Source: Terriglobia bacterium (GTDB lineage Bacteria > Acidobacteriota > Terriglobia > Terriglobales > Acidobacteriaceae). From it: DNA of 40,570 nucleotides. A program made the translations under genes and the position numbers. Numbering within the stretch: position 1 is the stretch's first letter; every line of letters starts with the position of its first letter. The notes under the pieces were generated by a model that made no database searches, was not told where the DNA came from, and saw nothing but the letters and a program-made list of their open reading frames with translations. This document shows, in pieces, positions 16,582 through 24,643 of this stretch. The stretch lies in contig JAIQET010000039.1 of NCBI GenBank assembly GCA_020073645.1, positions 1 through 40,570 of the forward strand, read 5' to 3'.

Positions 16582-16968
16582 CTACTGTCTCAGTCCCATC
16601 CACCGCTCTGAGACGACGATCGAGTTTCCCGGGTTCTGGGGATCGTAGCGGACCGAGGTGGGCAAGCCGAGGCGGCAGGAATGGAGATTGATGCGCTGGC
16701 GAAGGTAGGTGACGTCCTGCGAGGCTTCATAGGACACACCGGCCACATCGTACTGGTAGATGAGCATGGTGGCGGCCCGGTTGTCATGGCGGATCTCCTG
16801 CACGTCAATCACGGTACCGTCCGTGATGCGGCCAATGCGGTCCAGCCATGCCCGTCGTTCGCGCTCTATATCTTCCGCGGTCTTGGGCTTGCGCCGCAGC
16901 AGAAGATAGGCGGCCAGCAGCACGCCCGAACCGCCGAGCACCAGAGTATAGAGGCGAAATGGAATCAT
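16582..16968 (-). CDS. DUF3592-like small membrane protein
   Basis: 128 residues. One N-terminal membrane helix (about residues 5-24), a basic loop RRKPKTAEDIERER, and a beta-rich domain with GRITDGTVIDVQEI, MLIYQYDVAGVSYEASQDV and GLPTSVRYDPQNPGNSIV. The GTV-x-Y-x-Y-x-V-x-G-x-x-Y pattern and the V-x-Y-x-P-x-N-P ending are characteristic of DUF3592. Function unknown. It is convergent with the M23 peptidase gene and separated from it by a word-type repeat. Confidence 0.7.
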   Translation of the reverse strand: MIPFRLYTLVLGGSGVLLAAYLLLRRKPKTAEDIERERRAWLDRIGRITDGTVIDVQEIRHDNRAATMLIYQYDVAGVSYEASQDVTYLRQRINLHSCRLGLPTSVRYDPQNPGNSIVVSERWMGLRQ

Positions 16969-17091
16969 GACTTGCAGGACGGAGAACCGCAGCGTAGTGC
17001 ACAGCTTCCAGAAACAGGATAAGGCCTAACCGCCAATCGCGGAAGAGGCAAGGAAATTTAGCAATTGGGTAATCGGGTTGCGGGTTGCAAA

Positions 17092-17099
17092 TTACACAA
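17092..17099. repeat. Target-site duplication, left copy (TTACACAA)
   Basis: An 8-bp direct repeat of 19245-19252, immediately outside the left inverted repeat. Eight base pairs is the duplication length known for the IS1595 family. Confidence 0.88.
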
Positions 17100-17124
17100 C
17101 ATGATTATTTACTTGACAAAAGTT
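17100..17124 (+). repeat. IS left terminal inverted repeat
   Basis: Begins CATGATTATTTACTTGACAA and matches the right end in inverse orientation at 21 of 25 positions. Confidence 0.88.
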
Positions 17125-17141
17125 CACTGAAGCCTCATAAT
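17113..17141 (+). promoter_or_regulatory. Transposase promoter starting inside the left inverted repeat
   Basis: TTGACA (17113-17118) lies within the inverted repeat and CATAAT (17136-17141) follows after 17 bp. Transposase bound to its end would cover this -35 box, which could provide self-limitation. Confidence 0.6.
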
Positions 17142-17300
17142 TCTACCCATGAAGTTAAGTCTCACTTCTTCTTGGGTTTGGCAGCAGAAGCGGTCGCCCG
17201 CAACTGCTTCCGCAAATCTCGTCTTATGGACGCCAACAACTTCCGCGTTGGCACCCGTTGGAGTGCTTCTTTCTTCTCTCTCTCAGATGGGGTGCGCACA

Positions 17301-18188
17301 ATGACTCTCCCTGATATTACAGAACTGTTTGCTACCGACGAAAAGTGCCGTGAACTGCTCGAACGTCTCCGCTGGCCCAATGGCCCCGAGTGCCCCCGCT
17401 GCAAGGGACAGAAACTCGCGCGTCTCAGCGCGAAGCTGCTCTACTGCCCCGAGTGCGACTATCAATTCAGTGTCACCGTTGGCAGCATCTTCCATGACTC
17501 CCATCTTCCCTTGAATAAATGGTTCATGGTTACGCTGCTGCTCTGTGAAGCACGCAAGGGGATCTCTGCTAACCAGATCAAGAGAACCGTTGGCGTCAGC
17601 TACAAGACTGCATGGTATCTCTGTCACCGTATTCGTGCCGCCATGAAGGAAGTAGATCGGCCCATGATGGACGGCACTGTCGAAGTGGATGAAACCTATG
17701 TCGGCGGCAGACCTCCACGCGGTAGCAAGCCGGGACGCGGCACCCCGAAAGAAGTCGTAATCGGCATTCGGCAGCGCGGCGGCGATCTGCGCTTCTTCCA
17801 TGCCTCTGATGCGAAGTCCGGCACGCTGGCGCAGTACATCCGAGAGAACGTCAGCCAAGATGTTGAGGTAATGGTCACCGACGAATTTACCTCTTATCCG
17901 GGTGCGATGAAGAAAACTGGATTCACCGCAAAGCACAAGACGATCAAACACAAGTCTGGCATTTATGCCATTGGCGACGTTCACACAAACACCGTTGAAT
18001 CGGCGTTCTCGCTCCTCAAACGCGGCATCGTGGGAAGCTGGCACAAGATCAGCGCAAAACATCTCCCGGCCTACTTGGACGAAATGACGTTTCGCTTCAA
18101 TCGCCGGAAGTCTCCCGCGCTGTTCTTGGACACCTTGCGCCATATGGTTACGGCTCCAGTTCTGACTTTCGAGAAGTTGACTGCATGA
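17301..18188 (+). CDS. IS1595-family transposase (ISXO2-like DDE domain)
   Basis: 295 residues from ATG 17301. Upstream in-frame ATGs exist, but family proteins begin as MTLPDITELFATDEKC does. An N-terminal zinc ribbon CPRC-x15-CPEC (about residues 32-54) is followed by the FxxxxLPLxKWF-like region (DSHLPLNKWFMV) and the ISXO2-like nuclease: first Asp in VEVDETYVGG, second in VMVTDEFTSYPG, and the final acidic residue in HTNTVESAFSLLKRGIVGSWHKIS. All catalytic positions are present, so it looks functional. The 3' end overlaps the convergent passenger gene by 41 bp. Confidence 0.93.
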   Translation: MTLPDITELFATDEKCRELLERLRWPNGPECPRCKGQKLARLSAKLLYCPECDYQFSVTVGSIFHDSHLPLNKWFMVTLLLCEARKGISANQIKRTVGVSYKTAWYLCHRIRAAMKEVDRPMMDGTVEVDETYVGGRPPRGSKPGRGTPKEVVIGIRQRGGDLRFFHASDAKSGTLAQYIRENVSQDVEVMVTDEFTSYPGAMKKTGFTAKHKTIKHKSGIYAIGDVHTNTVESAFSLLKRGIVGSWHKISAKHLPAYLDEMTFRFNRRKSPALFLDTLRHMVTAPVLTFEKLTA

Positions 18189-19119
18189 AAGCATCACGTA
18201 GCTTCTTCAACTCATCTTCAGCCCTCCTGATGCTCTCGCGGAACTTCTCGATCTCTGCCTCATCCTCCGTATACGTAACACCTGAATTGCTTAATGTCAG
18301 AACGGTGCCAGGTGGAAGATATGCATAGGGCGCGGAGTATCGATCAATATGTGAGATAACCCACTCCGCCGTCACTTGGAGATGTTTCTGCCGTAAATCA
18401 ACAATCTTGGCGCGGAAATTATCCAACTGCTCAACAAGCGCCGCTGTGCTGATGCTAAGGTCTGCACACGATAAAAACATTTCATCTGCGAGTTGCACGA
18501 ATTCCCGAGCACGCGCTTCTACGTTTCCTATGTGTGTGGGATCGTCATAAAAAATCGTATTTGTTACGATCACAACTCTGGGTTCTCCGCCGACACCTTC
18601 ATCGATATCTTTTGATTGTGATACCAGATATGTTGCCAACATTACCGCTTGTGCCATTGGGAGGGAGTCGTTATGTAGCCGATTTAATAATGCATTATTG
18701 TATGGGGTGCCATACCCAATGACACCTTTGCGTACTTCCTTGTAGACCCTTCTACCCTTCGCCCAAAAAATGCAGAACCCCTCGTCTTTGGGTTTGGCGG
18801 CAATTAAGAATTCTGCAGTTCGGTGCTGCTTTTTCAGGACAAGTAGCGGGACATCTTTGCTGAATACTTCATTGAGGGCTGCCTGTATTAACTTCTTAAC
18901 GTCTCCACGTGTCGAGGGCTTTTCGCTTCTAAAACGATCAACGACTTCTTGGAGCACGGGTTCAATAATGTCGCTGACTCCGGCTCCGCCAATGGCTAAG
19001 GGGAATGGGTCAGCGGTCTCTATTTTCTCAACATAGTTCTTGTAGTCTCCGAATGTTTCAAGCGTGTCGGCGCACATAACAAGTCCGCCATTACAGTGGA
19101 ACGCCGCGATGTAGGTCAT
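18148..19119 (-). CDS. Proteasome-like Ntn-hydrolase passenger protein with C-terminal coiled coil
   Basis: 323 residues from ATG 19119. This start places Thr directly after Met (MTYIAAFHCNGGLVMCADT), as needed for an N-terminal-nucleophile hydrolase after Met removal, and GGAG lies 8 nt upstream. In mature numbering it has Thr1, Asp17 (in CADT) and Lys31 (in YVEKIE), close to the Thr1/Asp17/Lys33 triad of proteasome beta and HslV. LAIGGAGVSDI and GYGTPYNNALLNRL fit later parts of the fold. The C-terminal about 45 residues are charged and heptad-like (EAEIEKFRESIRRAEDELKKL). It lies inside the IS ends and overlaps the transposase gene tail-to-tail. The substrate is unknown; a self-assembling Anbu-like or toxin/defence peptidase are possibilities. 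Confidence 0.72.
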   Translation of the reverse strand: MTYIAAFHCNGGLVMCADTLETFGDYKNYVEKIETADPFPLAIGGAGVSDIIEPVLQEVVDRFRSEKPSTRGDVKKLIQAALNEVFSKDVPLLVLKKQHRTAEFLIAAKPKDEGFCIFWAKGRRVYKEVRKGVIGYGTPYNNALLNRLHNDSLPMAQAVMLATYLVSQSKDIDEGVGGEPRVVIVTNTIFYDDPTHIGNVEARAREFVQLADEMFLSCADLSISTAALVEQLDNFRAKIVDLRQKHLQVTAEWVISHIDRYSAPYAYLPPGTVLTLSNSGVTYTEDEAEIEKFRESIRRAEDELKKLRDAFMQSTSRKSELEP

Positions 19120-19219
19120 GCTCCTATCTCCAGTGCTTCCTAGGAGCCGTTCTGTCTCTGGCGGTATCCTCAATTGGCACCGCCAGACAGGTGGCTACGT
19201 CCACCCTGCGCCAACGTGG

Positions 19220-19244
19220 TACTTTTGTCAAGTCTATAATCCTG
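19220..19244 (-). repeat. IS right terminal inverted repeat
   Basis: On the minus strand it begins CAGGATTATAGACTTGACAA. A hairpin with arms CTGGCGGT (19158-19165) and ACCGCCAG (19179-19186) lies between it and the passenger start. Confidence 0.88.
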
Positions 19245-19252
19245 TTACACAA
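19245..19252. repeat. Target-site duplication, right copy (TTACACAA)
   Basis: Identical to 17092-17099, immediately outside the right inverted repeat. The uninterrupted site would read TTGCAAA-TTACACAA-TTACC. Confidence 0.88.
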
Positions 19253-19273
19253 TTACCTGATTACCAAATTCCT

Positions 19274-20074
19274 TTATTCGTCCACCACCGGATTGCGCAA
19301 CGTTCCTACGCCCTCGACGCTGACTTCCACCACGTCTCCCGCCACCACCGGGCCGACGCCTTTGGGGGTTCCGGTCGCGATCAAGTCACCGGGGAGAAGG
19401 GTCATGGCTTGGGAGATGTAGCGAAGGATGACGTCGAGAGGGAAGATGAAATCCCGGGTGTTGCCCTGCTGGCGGAGCTGGCCGTTGACGCGCGTTTCCA
19501 CACCCACGCCGACCCGAGGATCGATCTCGTCGGTGACCAGCGGGCCCACCGGACAGAATGTGTCGAAGCCTTTGGCACGGGTCCATTGCCCGTCCTTGTT
19601 CTGCAGGTCGCGGGCGGTGAAGTCGTTCACGCAGGTGTAGCCGAGGATGTAGGGGCGGAGGTCCTCCTCCGCTGCAGGCTGGTAACAGGTCTTGGCGATG
19701 ATCAGGCCCAGTTCGCCCTCGTAGTCGGTGCGCTGCGCGATCCGGGGACGGCGGATGTTCTCTCCAGGGGCAAGCAGCGAAGAGGGCGGTTTGAAGAAGA
19801 TCAAGGGTTCGGCGGGGACTTCGTTGCCCAGTTCCTCCGCATGCTCGCGGTAGTTGCGTCCGACACAAACGATTTTTGAAGGGCGGACCGGCGCCAAGAG
19901 ACTAGCGTCGGCCAGCGGAATGTGGTCCATGCGTTTGGTGGCCAGATCTTCCATGTCCCCGCTGGTCTCTTCCGGGGCAGTGAGCAGCAGGCGCGTGATC
20001 GCCTCCCGCCCGGCGACGGATTCGACCAGACCGTAGTGGGATTGGCTGTTGAGTTGGAATCGACAATATTTCAT
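19274..20074 (-). CDS. Fumarylacetoacetate hydrolase (FAH) family protein
   Basis: 266 residues with the complete FAH fold. Visible blocks are SKIVCVGRNYREHAEELGNEVP, PLIFFKPPSSLLAPGE, the metal-binding acidic cluster RTDYEGELGLII, GYTCVNDFTARDLQ, QWTRAKGFDTFCPVGP and LLPGDLIATGTPKGVGPV. The Glu/Glu/Asp ligands for divalent metal are present. Members hydrolyse or decarboxylate acylpyruvates or isomerise homoprotocatechuate ring-cleavage products; the specific substrate cannot be told. An IS1595 element lies 30 bp beyond the stop codon without damaging the gene, and a word-type palindrome lies upstream. Confidence 0.9.
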   Translation of the reverse strand: MKYCRFQLNSQSHYGLVESVAGREAITRLLLTAPEETSGDMEDLATKRMDHIPLADASLLAPVRPSKIVCVGRNYREHAEELGNEVPAEPLIFFKPPSSLLAPGENIRRPRIAQRTDYEGELGLIIAKTCYQPAAEEDLRPYILGYTCVNDFTARDLQNKDGQWTRAKGFDTFCPVGPLVTDEIDPRVGVGVETRVNGQLRQQGNTRDFIFPLDVILRYISQAMTLLPGDLIATGTPKGVGPVVAGDVVEVSVEGVGTLRNPVVDE

Positions 20075-20079
20075 GAGAA

Positions 20080-20188
20080 TTCAGCAATTAGCATTTAGCA
20101 ATTAGCACTTTGCCCCCGAACATCTTTTGCCTCGGGACGGCCACCAGCATTGCGGCCAAATGCTAAGTGCTAACTGCTAATTGCTGCC
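20080..20188. repeat. Word-type inverted repeat (CAGCAATTAGCA / TGCTAATTGCTG)
   Basis: CAGCAATTAGCATTTAGCAA with AATTAGCAC on the left is mirrored by AAATGCTAAGTGCTAACTGC and TAATTGCTG on the right. Units of AGCAATT/TTAGCA recur with small changes. It fills the gap between two same-strand genes. Confidence 0.65.
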
Positions 20189-21301
20189 TTATGGTACCGC
20201 TTCGCTCGCCTCCTCGGACTTCGCGCTTTCGTTGTTGCGCAGGTCCACGGCGGAAACGGAATAGACATAACTGTGTCCAGAAACTACATTCGCATCGCGA
20301 AACGCTGGGGATTTCACCAGCTCCGCGTTGATCTTTAGCGGTGATCCGCCCTCTTCGTGGCGGTAAACGTTGTATCCGGCCAGATCGGCATCGGTAACCG
20401 GAGCCCAGATCAGATCTACAAACGGGGCTTGTCCCACTCCCGAGAACACCGCCTGGAGCCCGGACGGAACCGCGGGCGGATAAACGTCGTGGACGAAAAC
20501 TTTCACCGGGGCGGTGTCATCTCCTTCGACTTGGAGCTCGGGTCCGCTCCGTTGCGAGATGAGCGTGACGACCGTCGCCCGGTAGTCGTAAGTCTTCTCC
20601 CACTCGAAACTATGGTCCACAAGTTCTCCGAGCGCAGAGGTGCTCAGCGACACCTCTCCCGCCACCGTATCCGTATTGCCGCCTTCCTGGCGCCGGTACA
20701 CGCGATAAATATGACGCAGTTCCGGAGCCTCGTGCTCGTGCAGAATGCCGGTCCAACTCAGGACGACCCCGCCGGGCGTGACCTGGGCCTTGAAATCGTC
20801 GGGCGGGGGAAGCGTGGGCGCCACTGGCATCTTCACCTGGTTGGACAATCCGGCGCTGCGCTTGCTTGTGTTCAGAACCGACACCGCATAGGTGACCTGT
20901 TCCACTGGATTCTTCTGTTGCAGGTCCAGGGGAAGCGTATCGGTGTACGAGGCTTGAACCTTTGGAGGCGGGTTGGCGGCTTTATGCTTTCCGGCCGGGA
21001 CCGGGAATTGGGAGGCGGCGACTTCTCCCACCGGCGTGCCGCAGGCGCTCATGGCAACTTCCAGGCTGCGGCATATCTGGGTTGCACCCTGGTGGCGTAC
21101 GGTGGCGCGCTCGGTGGTTGCGGTCGGGACGCTCCAGGTAAGGTAGACCTTGTCTCCCTTGCGGGTGGCGCGCAGATCATTGGGCGGCTTCGGCAATTCC
21201 AACTCCGGCGGCACGGGAGCTCCGACCTTGGCGCAGCCACAAAGAGTGGCGGTACCCAGGAGGACAAAGATGACCCAAGGGAGATGTCGGCGGAATCGCA
21301 T
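20189..21301 (-). CDS. Lipoprotein with fibronectin type III domains
   Basis: 370 residues with a lipoprotein signal peptide: basic MRFRRH, hydrophobic core, lipobox LCGC with Cys22. After a Pro-rich linker come two or three fibronectin-III-like domains: PPNDLRATRKGDKVYLTWSVP (about 38-58), PPDDFKAQVTPGGVVLSWTG with IYRVYRRQEGG (about 165-205) and PSGLQAVFSGVGQAPFVDLIWAPVTDADLAGYNVYRHEEGG with SYVYSVSAVDLRNNES (about 280-360). No catalytic motif is seen. Such proteins are envelope-bound adhesion or assembly modules; the role here is unknown. The AlaLys after the lipobox Cys does not suggest inner-membrane retention. Confidence 0.85.
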   Translation of the reverse strand: MRFRRHLPWVIFVLLGTATLCGCAKVGAPVPPELELPKPPNDLRATRKGDKVYLTWSVPTATTERATVRHQGATQICRSLEVAMSACGTPVGEVAASQFPVPAGKHKAANPPPKVQASYTDTLPLDLQQKNPVEQVTYAVSVLNTSKRSAGLSNQVKMPVAPTLPPPDDFKAQVTPGGVVLSWTGILHEHEAPELRHIYRVYRRQEGGNTDTVAGEVSLSTSALGELVDHSFEWEKTYDYRATVVTLISQRSGPELQVEGDDTAPVKVFVHDVYPPAVPSGLQAVFSGVGQAPFVDLIWAPVTDADLAGYNVYRHEEGGSPLKINAELVKSPAFRDANVVSGHSYVYSVSAVDLRNNESAKSEEASEAVP

Positions 21302-21389
21302 GAAGAAGTATCAGCGTAACACGATGAGCGGGTGACTTGCCCTAGTTGAGGGCAGCGGCAGAGCGCGCAAGATCCTTCACGGCCCTAGG

Positions 21390-21445
21390 CCGTTCAGGAT
21401 GACAGTCTCTTGTTGATTGATTGTGATGGCGTCATCCTGAGCGGC
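21390..21445. repeat. Dispersed TCAGGATGACA-type inverted repeat
   Basis: TTCAGGATGACAG and, about 35 bp later, GTCATCCTGAGCGG form an inverted pair between the lipoprotein and aminotransferase genes. The same word occurs at about 32400-32412 (CTCAGGATGACAA) and 38616-38627 (CTCAGGATAACA). Confidence 0.5.
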
Positions 21446-21504
21446 GTTAGCCGGTGAAGGACTTGGCGTGCAGCATCACGCTCCTACGGATCGGCGCAGG
21501 GTTC

Positions 21505-22857
21505 CTAGCCCACCAGTTCCTTCACGCCTTCGCGGAATACGCGGGAATGATGGTCCACGTCGTCTTTGGTTGTGCTCGGGGACATGAGCGCCATATTGTG
21601 AAAAGGCGTCAGCAGGATTCCGCGGTTCATGGCGTAGAGATGCATCAGGCGCTCTAGGTCGAAGTCCATGGCATCGTGCGCTTCAGTGCCGTTCTTCGGG
21701 CGGTGCGGCGAAAACAGGTATTCGGCGCGGCAGCCCAGCCGCGTGACGTGCCACGGAACGCTGAACTCGGTAATGGTTTTTTCCACCCCGGCCGTCCAAC
21801 GCTCTGCTAAGGGAATCATGTGGTCGAAGGCTTCTTTGGTCAGCACCTTGGACAGCGTGGCCCGCATGGCAGCGAGGGAGAGCGCGTTGCCGGCCAGCGT
21901 CCCACCAATGCCACCCGTATCGCAGTCTTCCAGGCTGTGGCGGTCGGCAATGCATTTTGCCACTTGTTGCGTGAATCCGTAGGCTGCGCCGGGAATGCCT
22001 CCGCCAATCACCTTGCCGAGAACAAAGAGGTCTGGTTCCAGATTTTCCGCCCGGGTGTAGCCGCCGGGCCCGGCACAAATGGTATGGGTCTCGTCCATGA
22101 TCAGCAGCGTGCCGTGCTTGCGGGTGAGGTCGCGCATCGCCGGATGGAAGCCGGGTTCAGGATGCACGATACCGACGTTGGTCATGACCGGCTCAGCCAG
22201 CACGCAGGCAACATCACCGGGCACCAGCGCCTGCTCGAGTGCCGGCAGATCATTGAACTCGACTACCTTGGTCGTGACCGCGGGATCGACTGGCGGGCCA
22301 ATGTTGCCGCGCCGGGCCTGGGCAACGCCGTCTTTCAGCGTGATGAAGCTCTCATCTACGGTGCCGTGGTAGCACCAATTGAAGACCAGGATCTTGGGAC
22401 GGTTGGTGATCTGGCGGGCTAAGCGGATAGAGAAACGATTGGCGTCGGTGGCGGTGAGGGCAAACTGCCAGTAGGGCAGGCCGAATCGCTTCTGCAGTTC
22501 TTCCCCGACGAACACGGCGTCCTCGCTGGGCAGCATGAGCGTGATGCCGCGCTTCAACTGCTCTTCCGCTGCCTTTGCGGTGGCGAAGGGGGAGTGCCCG
22601 GTCATGGCGCCGGTGTCGCCCAGGCAGAAGTCAACGTAGCGATTGCCATCGACATCGAAGAAGTGCGCGCCCTGCGCCTCGCGAACAAAGGGAGGAAAGG
22701 CCCCGGCCCACTTCATCATCCAGTTCATGGGCACGCCGCCCAGCAACGACTTGCCGGCGCGATCAAACAGCGCTTTGGACTTAGGGCGATCGTCCACGAA
22801 GCGCTGCTGCTCGCGTTCCATGAGGGATTTGAGGCGGGCACGGTCGATGGATTTCAT
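21505..22857 (-). CDS. Class III (glutamate-1-semialdehyde 2,1-aminomutase-like) aminotransferase
   Basis: 450 residues of a fold-type I PLP enzyme. SLLGGVPMNWM and DVDGNRYVDFCLGDTGAMTGH are family openers. FALTATDANRFSIRLARQITNR and VFNWCYHGTVDES are cofactor-pocket segments. LIMDETHTICAGPGGYT contains the PLP-binding Asp, and LFVLGKVIGGGIPGAAYGF contains the Schiff-base Lys. The layout is HemL-like, but the GSA aminomutase motif GGVNSPVR is changed to GGVPMNW, so it is probably a transaminase of an amino acid or keto acid rather than a tetrapyrrole enzyme. Full length. It is on the same strand as its neighbours but separated by repeats. Confidence 0.85.
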   Translation of the reverse strand: MKSIDRARLKSLMEREQQRFVDDRPKSKALFDRAGKSLLGGVPMNWMMKWAGAFPPFVREAQGAHFFDVDGNRYVDFCLGDTGAMTGHSPFATAKAAEEQLKRGITLMLPSEDAVFVGEELQKRFGLPYWQFALTATDANRFSIRLARQITNRPKILVFNWCYHGTVDESFITLKDGVAQARRGNIGPPVDPAVTTKVVEFNDLPALEQALVPGDVACVLAEPVMTNVGIVHPEPGFHPAMRDLTRKHGTLLIMDETHTICAGPGGYTRAENLEPDLFVLGKVIGGGIPGAAYGFTQQVAKCIADRHSLEDCDTGGIGGTLAGNALSLAAMRATLSKVLTKEAFDHMIPLAERWTAGVEKTITEFSVPWHVTRLGCRAEYLFSPHRPKNGTEAHDAMDFDLERLMHLYAMNRGILLTPFHNMALMSPSTTKDDVDHHSRVFREGVKELVG

Positions 22858-22958
22858 GAGTGGAGGTAGCTTATTTGAGAGGTCGCGGGATTGGCAAACT
22901 CAACTCATTGCCGGTGGAGGACGCCCGTCCTCGCCCGTCCGGTCACCCGGACTGTGGT

Positions 22959-23342
22959 TCACTCTTCTCGTGGCAGCAACCGCGCCTTGGAAGCGAGACG
23001 TCTCGCGTCCTTTCTCACTCTTTTGGCTGGCTTTCCGGGTGTGGGACAAATGACCACGTGGGATGCGTCGCCTTCAACGGGATCACGCGCCGCTATGTTT
23101 CCGTATTCTCGCGCCTCGCCAACAGTGAACTCGGCGATTCTCGAGTTGGGAAACCGCGCCTTCAACGCCTGAAGGTCTGTTTCGGCGGCAATCCAGGCGG
23201 AAACCTCATTATCGTCGCTCAGGAATGCCCAAGACTCTGGTCTTTCGGCGCCTTCGTCTCCGCGACAGACTTGAGAGTTAGGGATGGCTCTCCACAGAAC
23301 CGTATCGTCACTGATCGCAGGGTCATTCTGTCGAGGGGACAT
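22959..23342 (-). CDS. Hypothetical protein, last gene of a four-gene operon
   Basis: 127 residues, soluble. The pattern ISDDTVLWRAIPNSQ...ESWAFLSDDNEVSAWIAAETDLQAL..RFPNSRIAEFTVGEAREYG..AARDPVEGDASHVVICP looks like a genuine compact domain and matches a recurring type of uncharacterised bacterial protein beginning 'DDTVLWR'. The C-terminus is basic (KPAKRVRKDARRLASKARLL). Its start lies 20 bp after the preceding stop, so it is co-transcribed with the NWDGYG protein. A conflict-system effector or accessory role is possible but not shown. Confidence 0.65.
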   Translation of the reverse strand: MSPRQNDPAISDDTVLWRAIPNSQVCRGDEGAERPESWAFLSDDNEVSAWIAAETDLQALKARFPNSRIAEFTVGEAREYGNIAARDPVEGDASHVVICPTPGKPAKRVRKDARRLASKARLLPREE

Positions 23343-23362
23343 GGGAAACGGCGTTCATGGCG

Positions 23363-23842
23363 CTATCGGGCCCCGACCATCCAAAGCAGAAGCTTCAAGC
23401 CGGCGGTTTCCGTTTCCTGCCGCAAAGTCCCCTCTTCCATGCTTTCTTCGCGGTCGAGGTCAGGACCTAACACCTTTAGAAATTCGACAGCTCCATCCGG
23501 TTGAAATGTGAACTCGAGCTCTCTACCGCCGCAACGCCAGTGCAGCCCTACGCTTCCTCCTAAGACTGGTGCAATATGAGGCAACGGTAGACTATCGAAA
23601 GCGACGGACGCCACAAATCGCCTCGCAGCCTCTATCGCTCGCCGATCGATGCGCGGGCTTCCGTACCCGTCCCAATTGCGGGGCAGATCACTCAGCGCGG
23701 CTATGCTCTCGAGCCCCTCAAGGACCCAAGGAGCTGCGTTGGCCAATGAAGTTACTTTGCTCCATTGGCTCTGGGCAGGTCTCTGAAGTGTTGGAGTTGG
23801 TCTGTCCCAAACCGATGCAGGAATCATATTCTTCTCCCCCAC
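23363..23842 (-). CDS. Hypothetical protein with NWDGYG motif
   Basis: 159 residues. The N-terminal 35 are probably disordered. A helical segment EGLESIAALSDLPRNWDGYGSPRIDRRAIEAARRFVASV is followed by PLPHIAPVLGGSVGLHWRCGGRELEFTFQPDGAVEFLKV. The 'LP-x-NWDGYG' and 'GGSVGLHW-x-x-G-x-x-LEFTF' pair recurs in uncharacterised bacterial proteins. Its start overlaps the 3' end of the TIGR04255-like gene by 19 bp, indicating translational coupling. No catalytic motif can be assigned. Confidence 0.68.
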   Translation of the reverse strand: MGEKNMIPASVWDRPTPTLQRPAQSQWSKVTSLANAAPWVLEGLESIAALSDLPRNWDGYGSPRIDRRAIEAARRFVASVAFDSLPLPHIAPVLGGSVGLHWRCGGRELEFTFQPDGAVEFLKVLGPDLDREESMEEGTLRQETETAGLKLLLWMVGAR

Positions 23843-24639
23843 ATTTCATGCATCTTCAGCCCCGTGAAATCAGTGAAACCAAGGACCACCCATTTGCGCG
23901 CTTCATCGAGGCAGCGATAGATGTCCTGGTTTGAAGAGGACGAAGGTTTGCATCGAGCAGTCACAGTAAGCTGAATTGTTTCCTTGGCGTCAGTCTGCCG
24001 GACGGCAGGTTGCGCAGTGATTTGCAAACGTCCTTCGACGTCCCTCAGCGGATACGACGCATTCATCGCGACGAGTTCTGGGGTGGGTAAGATGTTTCCT
24101 GAGGTTTGCGGTGACCAGTTCGGAAAAACGTCAGAGAGATCCGCGAAACTCTGCCACCCGCTCCCGCGGTCGATGTGGTTCACATAGGTAACCTCGCAGA
24201 GCTGCACCCCCGGTACCACTAGTCCTTCATCCTCCAAGAAGTCACGAAAACCCTGCCACTCCTTCTCGAAGAGCGGGCGGAGGTCGTCGTAGTGAAGATA
24301 CTTGTCGGTGTGTTCGACTTTTCGCCAGTTATGTAGAAACAGATTGTTCTGCACTTGGATCAGTCGTGTCTCGTCTTGGTTAAAGAACCAGCAACGTACG
24401 GGCAATTCAACTCGCGATTGAAACTGCGCAAGAGCCAATTCCGCTGTAGGCGCCGCGACTACCGGCGGCTGTAGCTCGACTCTGGGATAATCCTTCTTGA
24501 TCCGTGACCAAAACAAGCCGAAGTAGGGCCCTTGCCACTTCTCGATTGGGGAAAAGTGGAATCCCATCAGGGTTTCGACGGCAGGCGGGTTCTCGAAATC
24601 AGGCAGCGTTCTCTTGACAGCCACTGCTTTCTCCAGCAT
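23824..24639 (-). CDS. TIGR04255-like family protein
   Basis: 271 residues from ATG 24639; a longer start 48 nt upstream would overlap the previous gene, so the internal ATG, 4 nt past that stop, is preferred. Features are PPAVETLMGFHFSPIEKWQGPYFGLFWSRIKKDYPRVE, then IQVQNNLFLHNWRK...YLHYDDLRPLFEKEWQGFRDFL, then VQLCEVTYVNHID. This fits the sporadic TIGR04255 family (x-VxxxxFxxNWR, YPxYxxLxxxF, CEVTYxNxI). Its function is undefined. It is the second gene of a tightly packed operon with a small DNA-binding-like protein in front. Confidence 0.75.
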   Translation of the reverse strand: MLEKAVAVKRTLPDFENPPAVETLMGFHFSPIEKWQGPYFGLFWSRIKKDYPRVELQPPVVAAPTAELALAQFQSRVELPVRCWFFNQDETRLIQVQNNLFLHNWRKVEHTDKYLHYDDLRPLFEKEWQGFRDFLEDEGLVVPGVQLCEVTYVNHIDRGSGWQSFADLSDVFPNWSPQTSGNILPTPELVAMNASYPLRDVEGRLQITAQPAVRQTDAKETIQLTVTARCKPSSSSNQDIYRCLDEARKWVVLGFTDFTGLKMHEMWGRRI

Positions 24640-24643
24640 CTGG

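Larger units (their letters stand above)
17100..19244 (+). mobile_element. IS1595-family insertion sequence with a proteasome-like passenger gene
   Basis: A 2145-bp element bounded by 25-bp inverted repeats (21/25 identical; left begins CATGATTATTTACTTGACAA, right complement begins CAGGATTATAGACTTGACAA) and by an 8-bp TTACACAA duplication. It holds a transposase gene on the plus strand and, convergent and overlapping by 41 bp, a proteasome-like peptidase gene. It is inserted in the intergenic region beside the 3' end of the FAH gene. The close repeat match and intact transposase suggest a recent insertion. The passenger gene is more AT-rich than the chromosome. Confidence 0.9.

Noticed and set aside
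17283..18197. Minus-strand frame of about 300 codons inside the transposase gene
   Set aside because: Antisense to a transposase with all catalytic motifs; no protein features.
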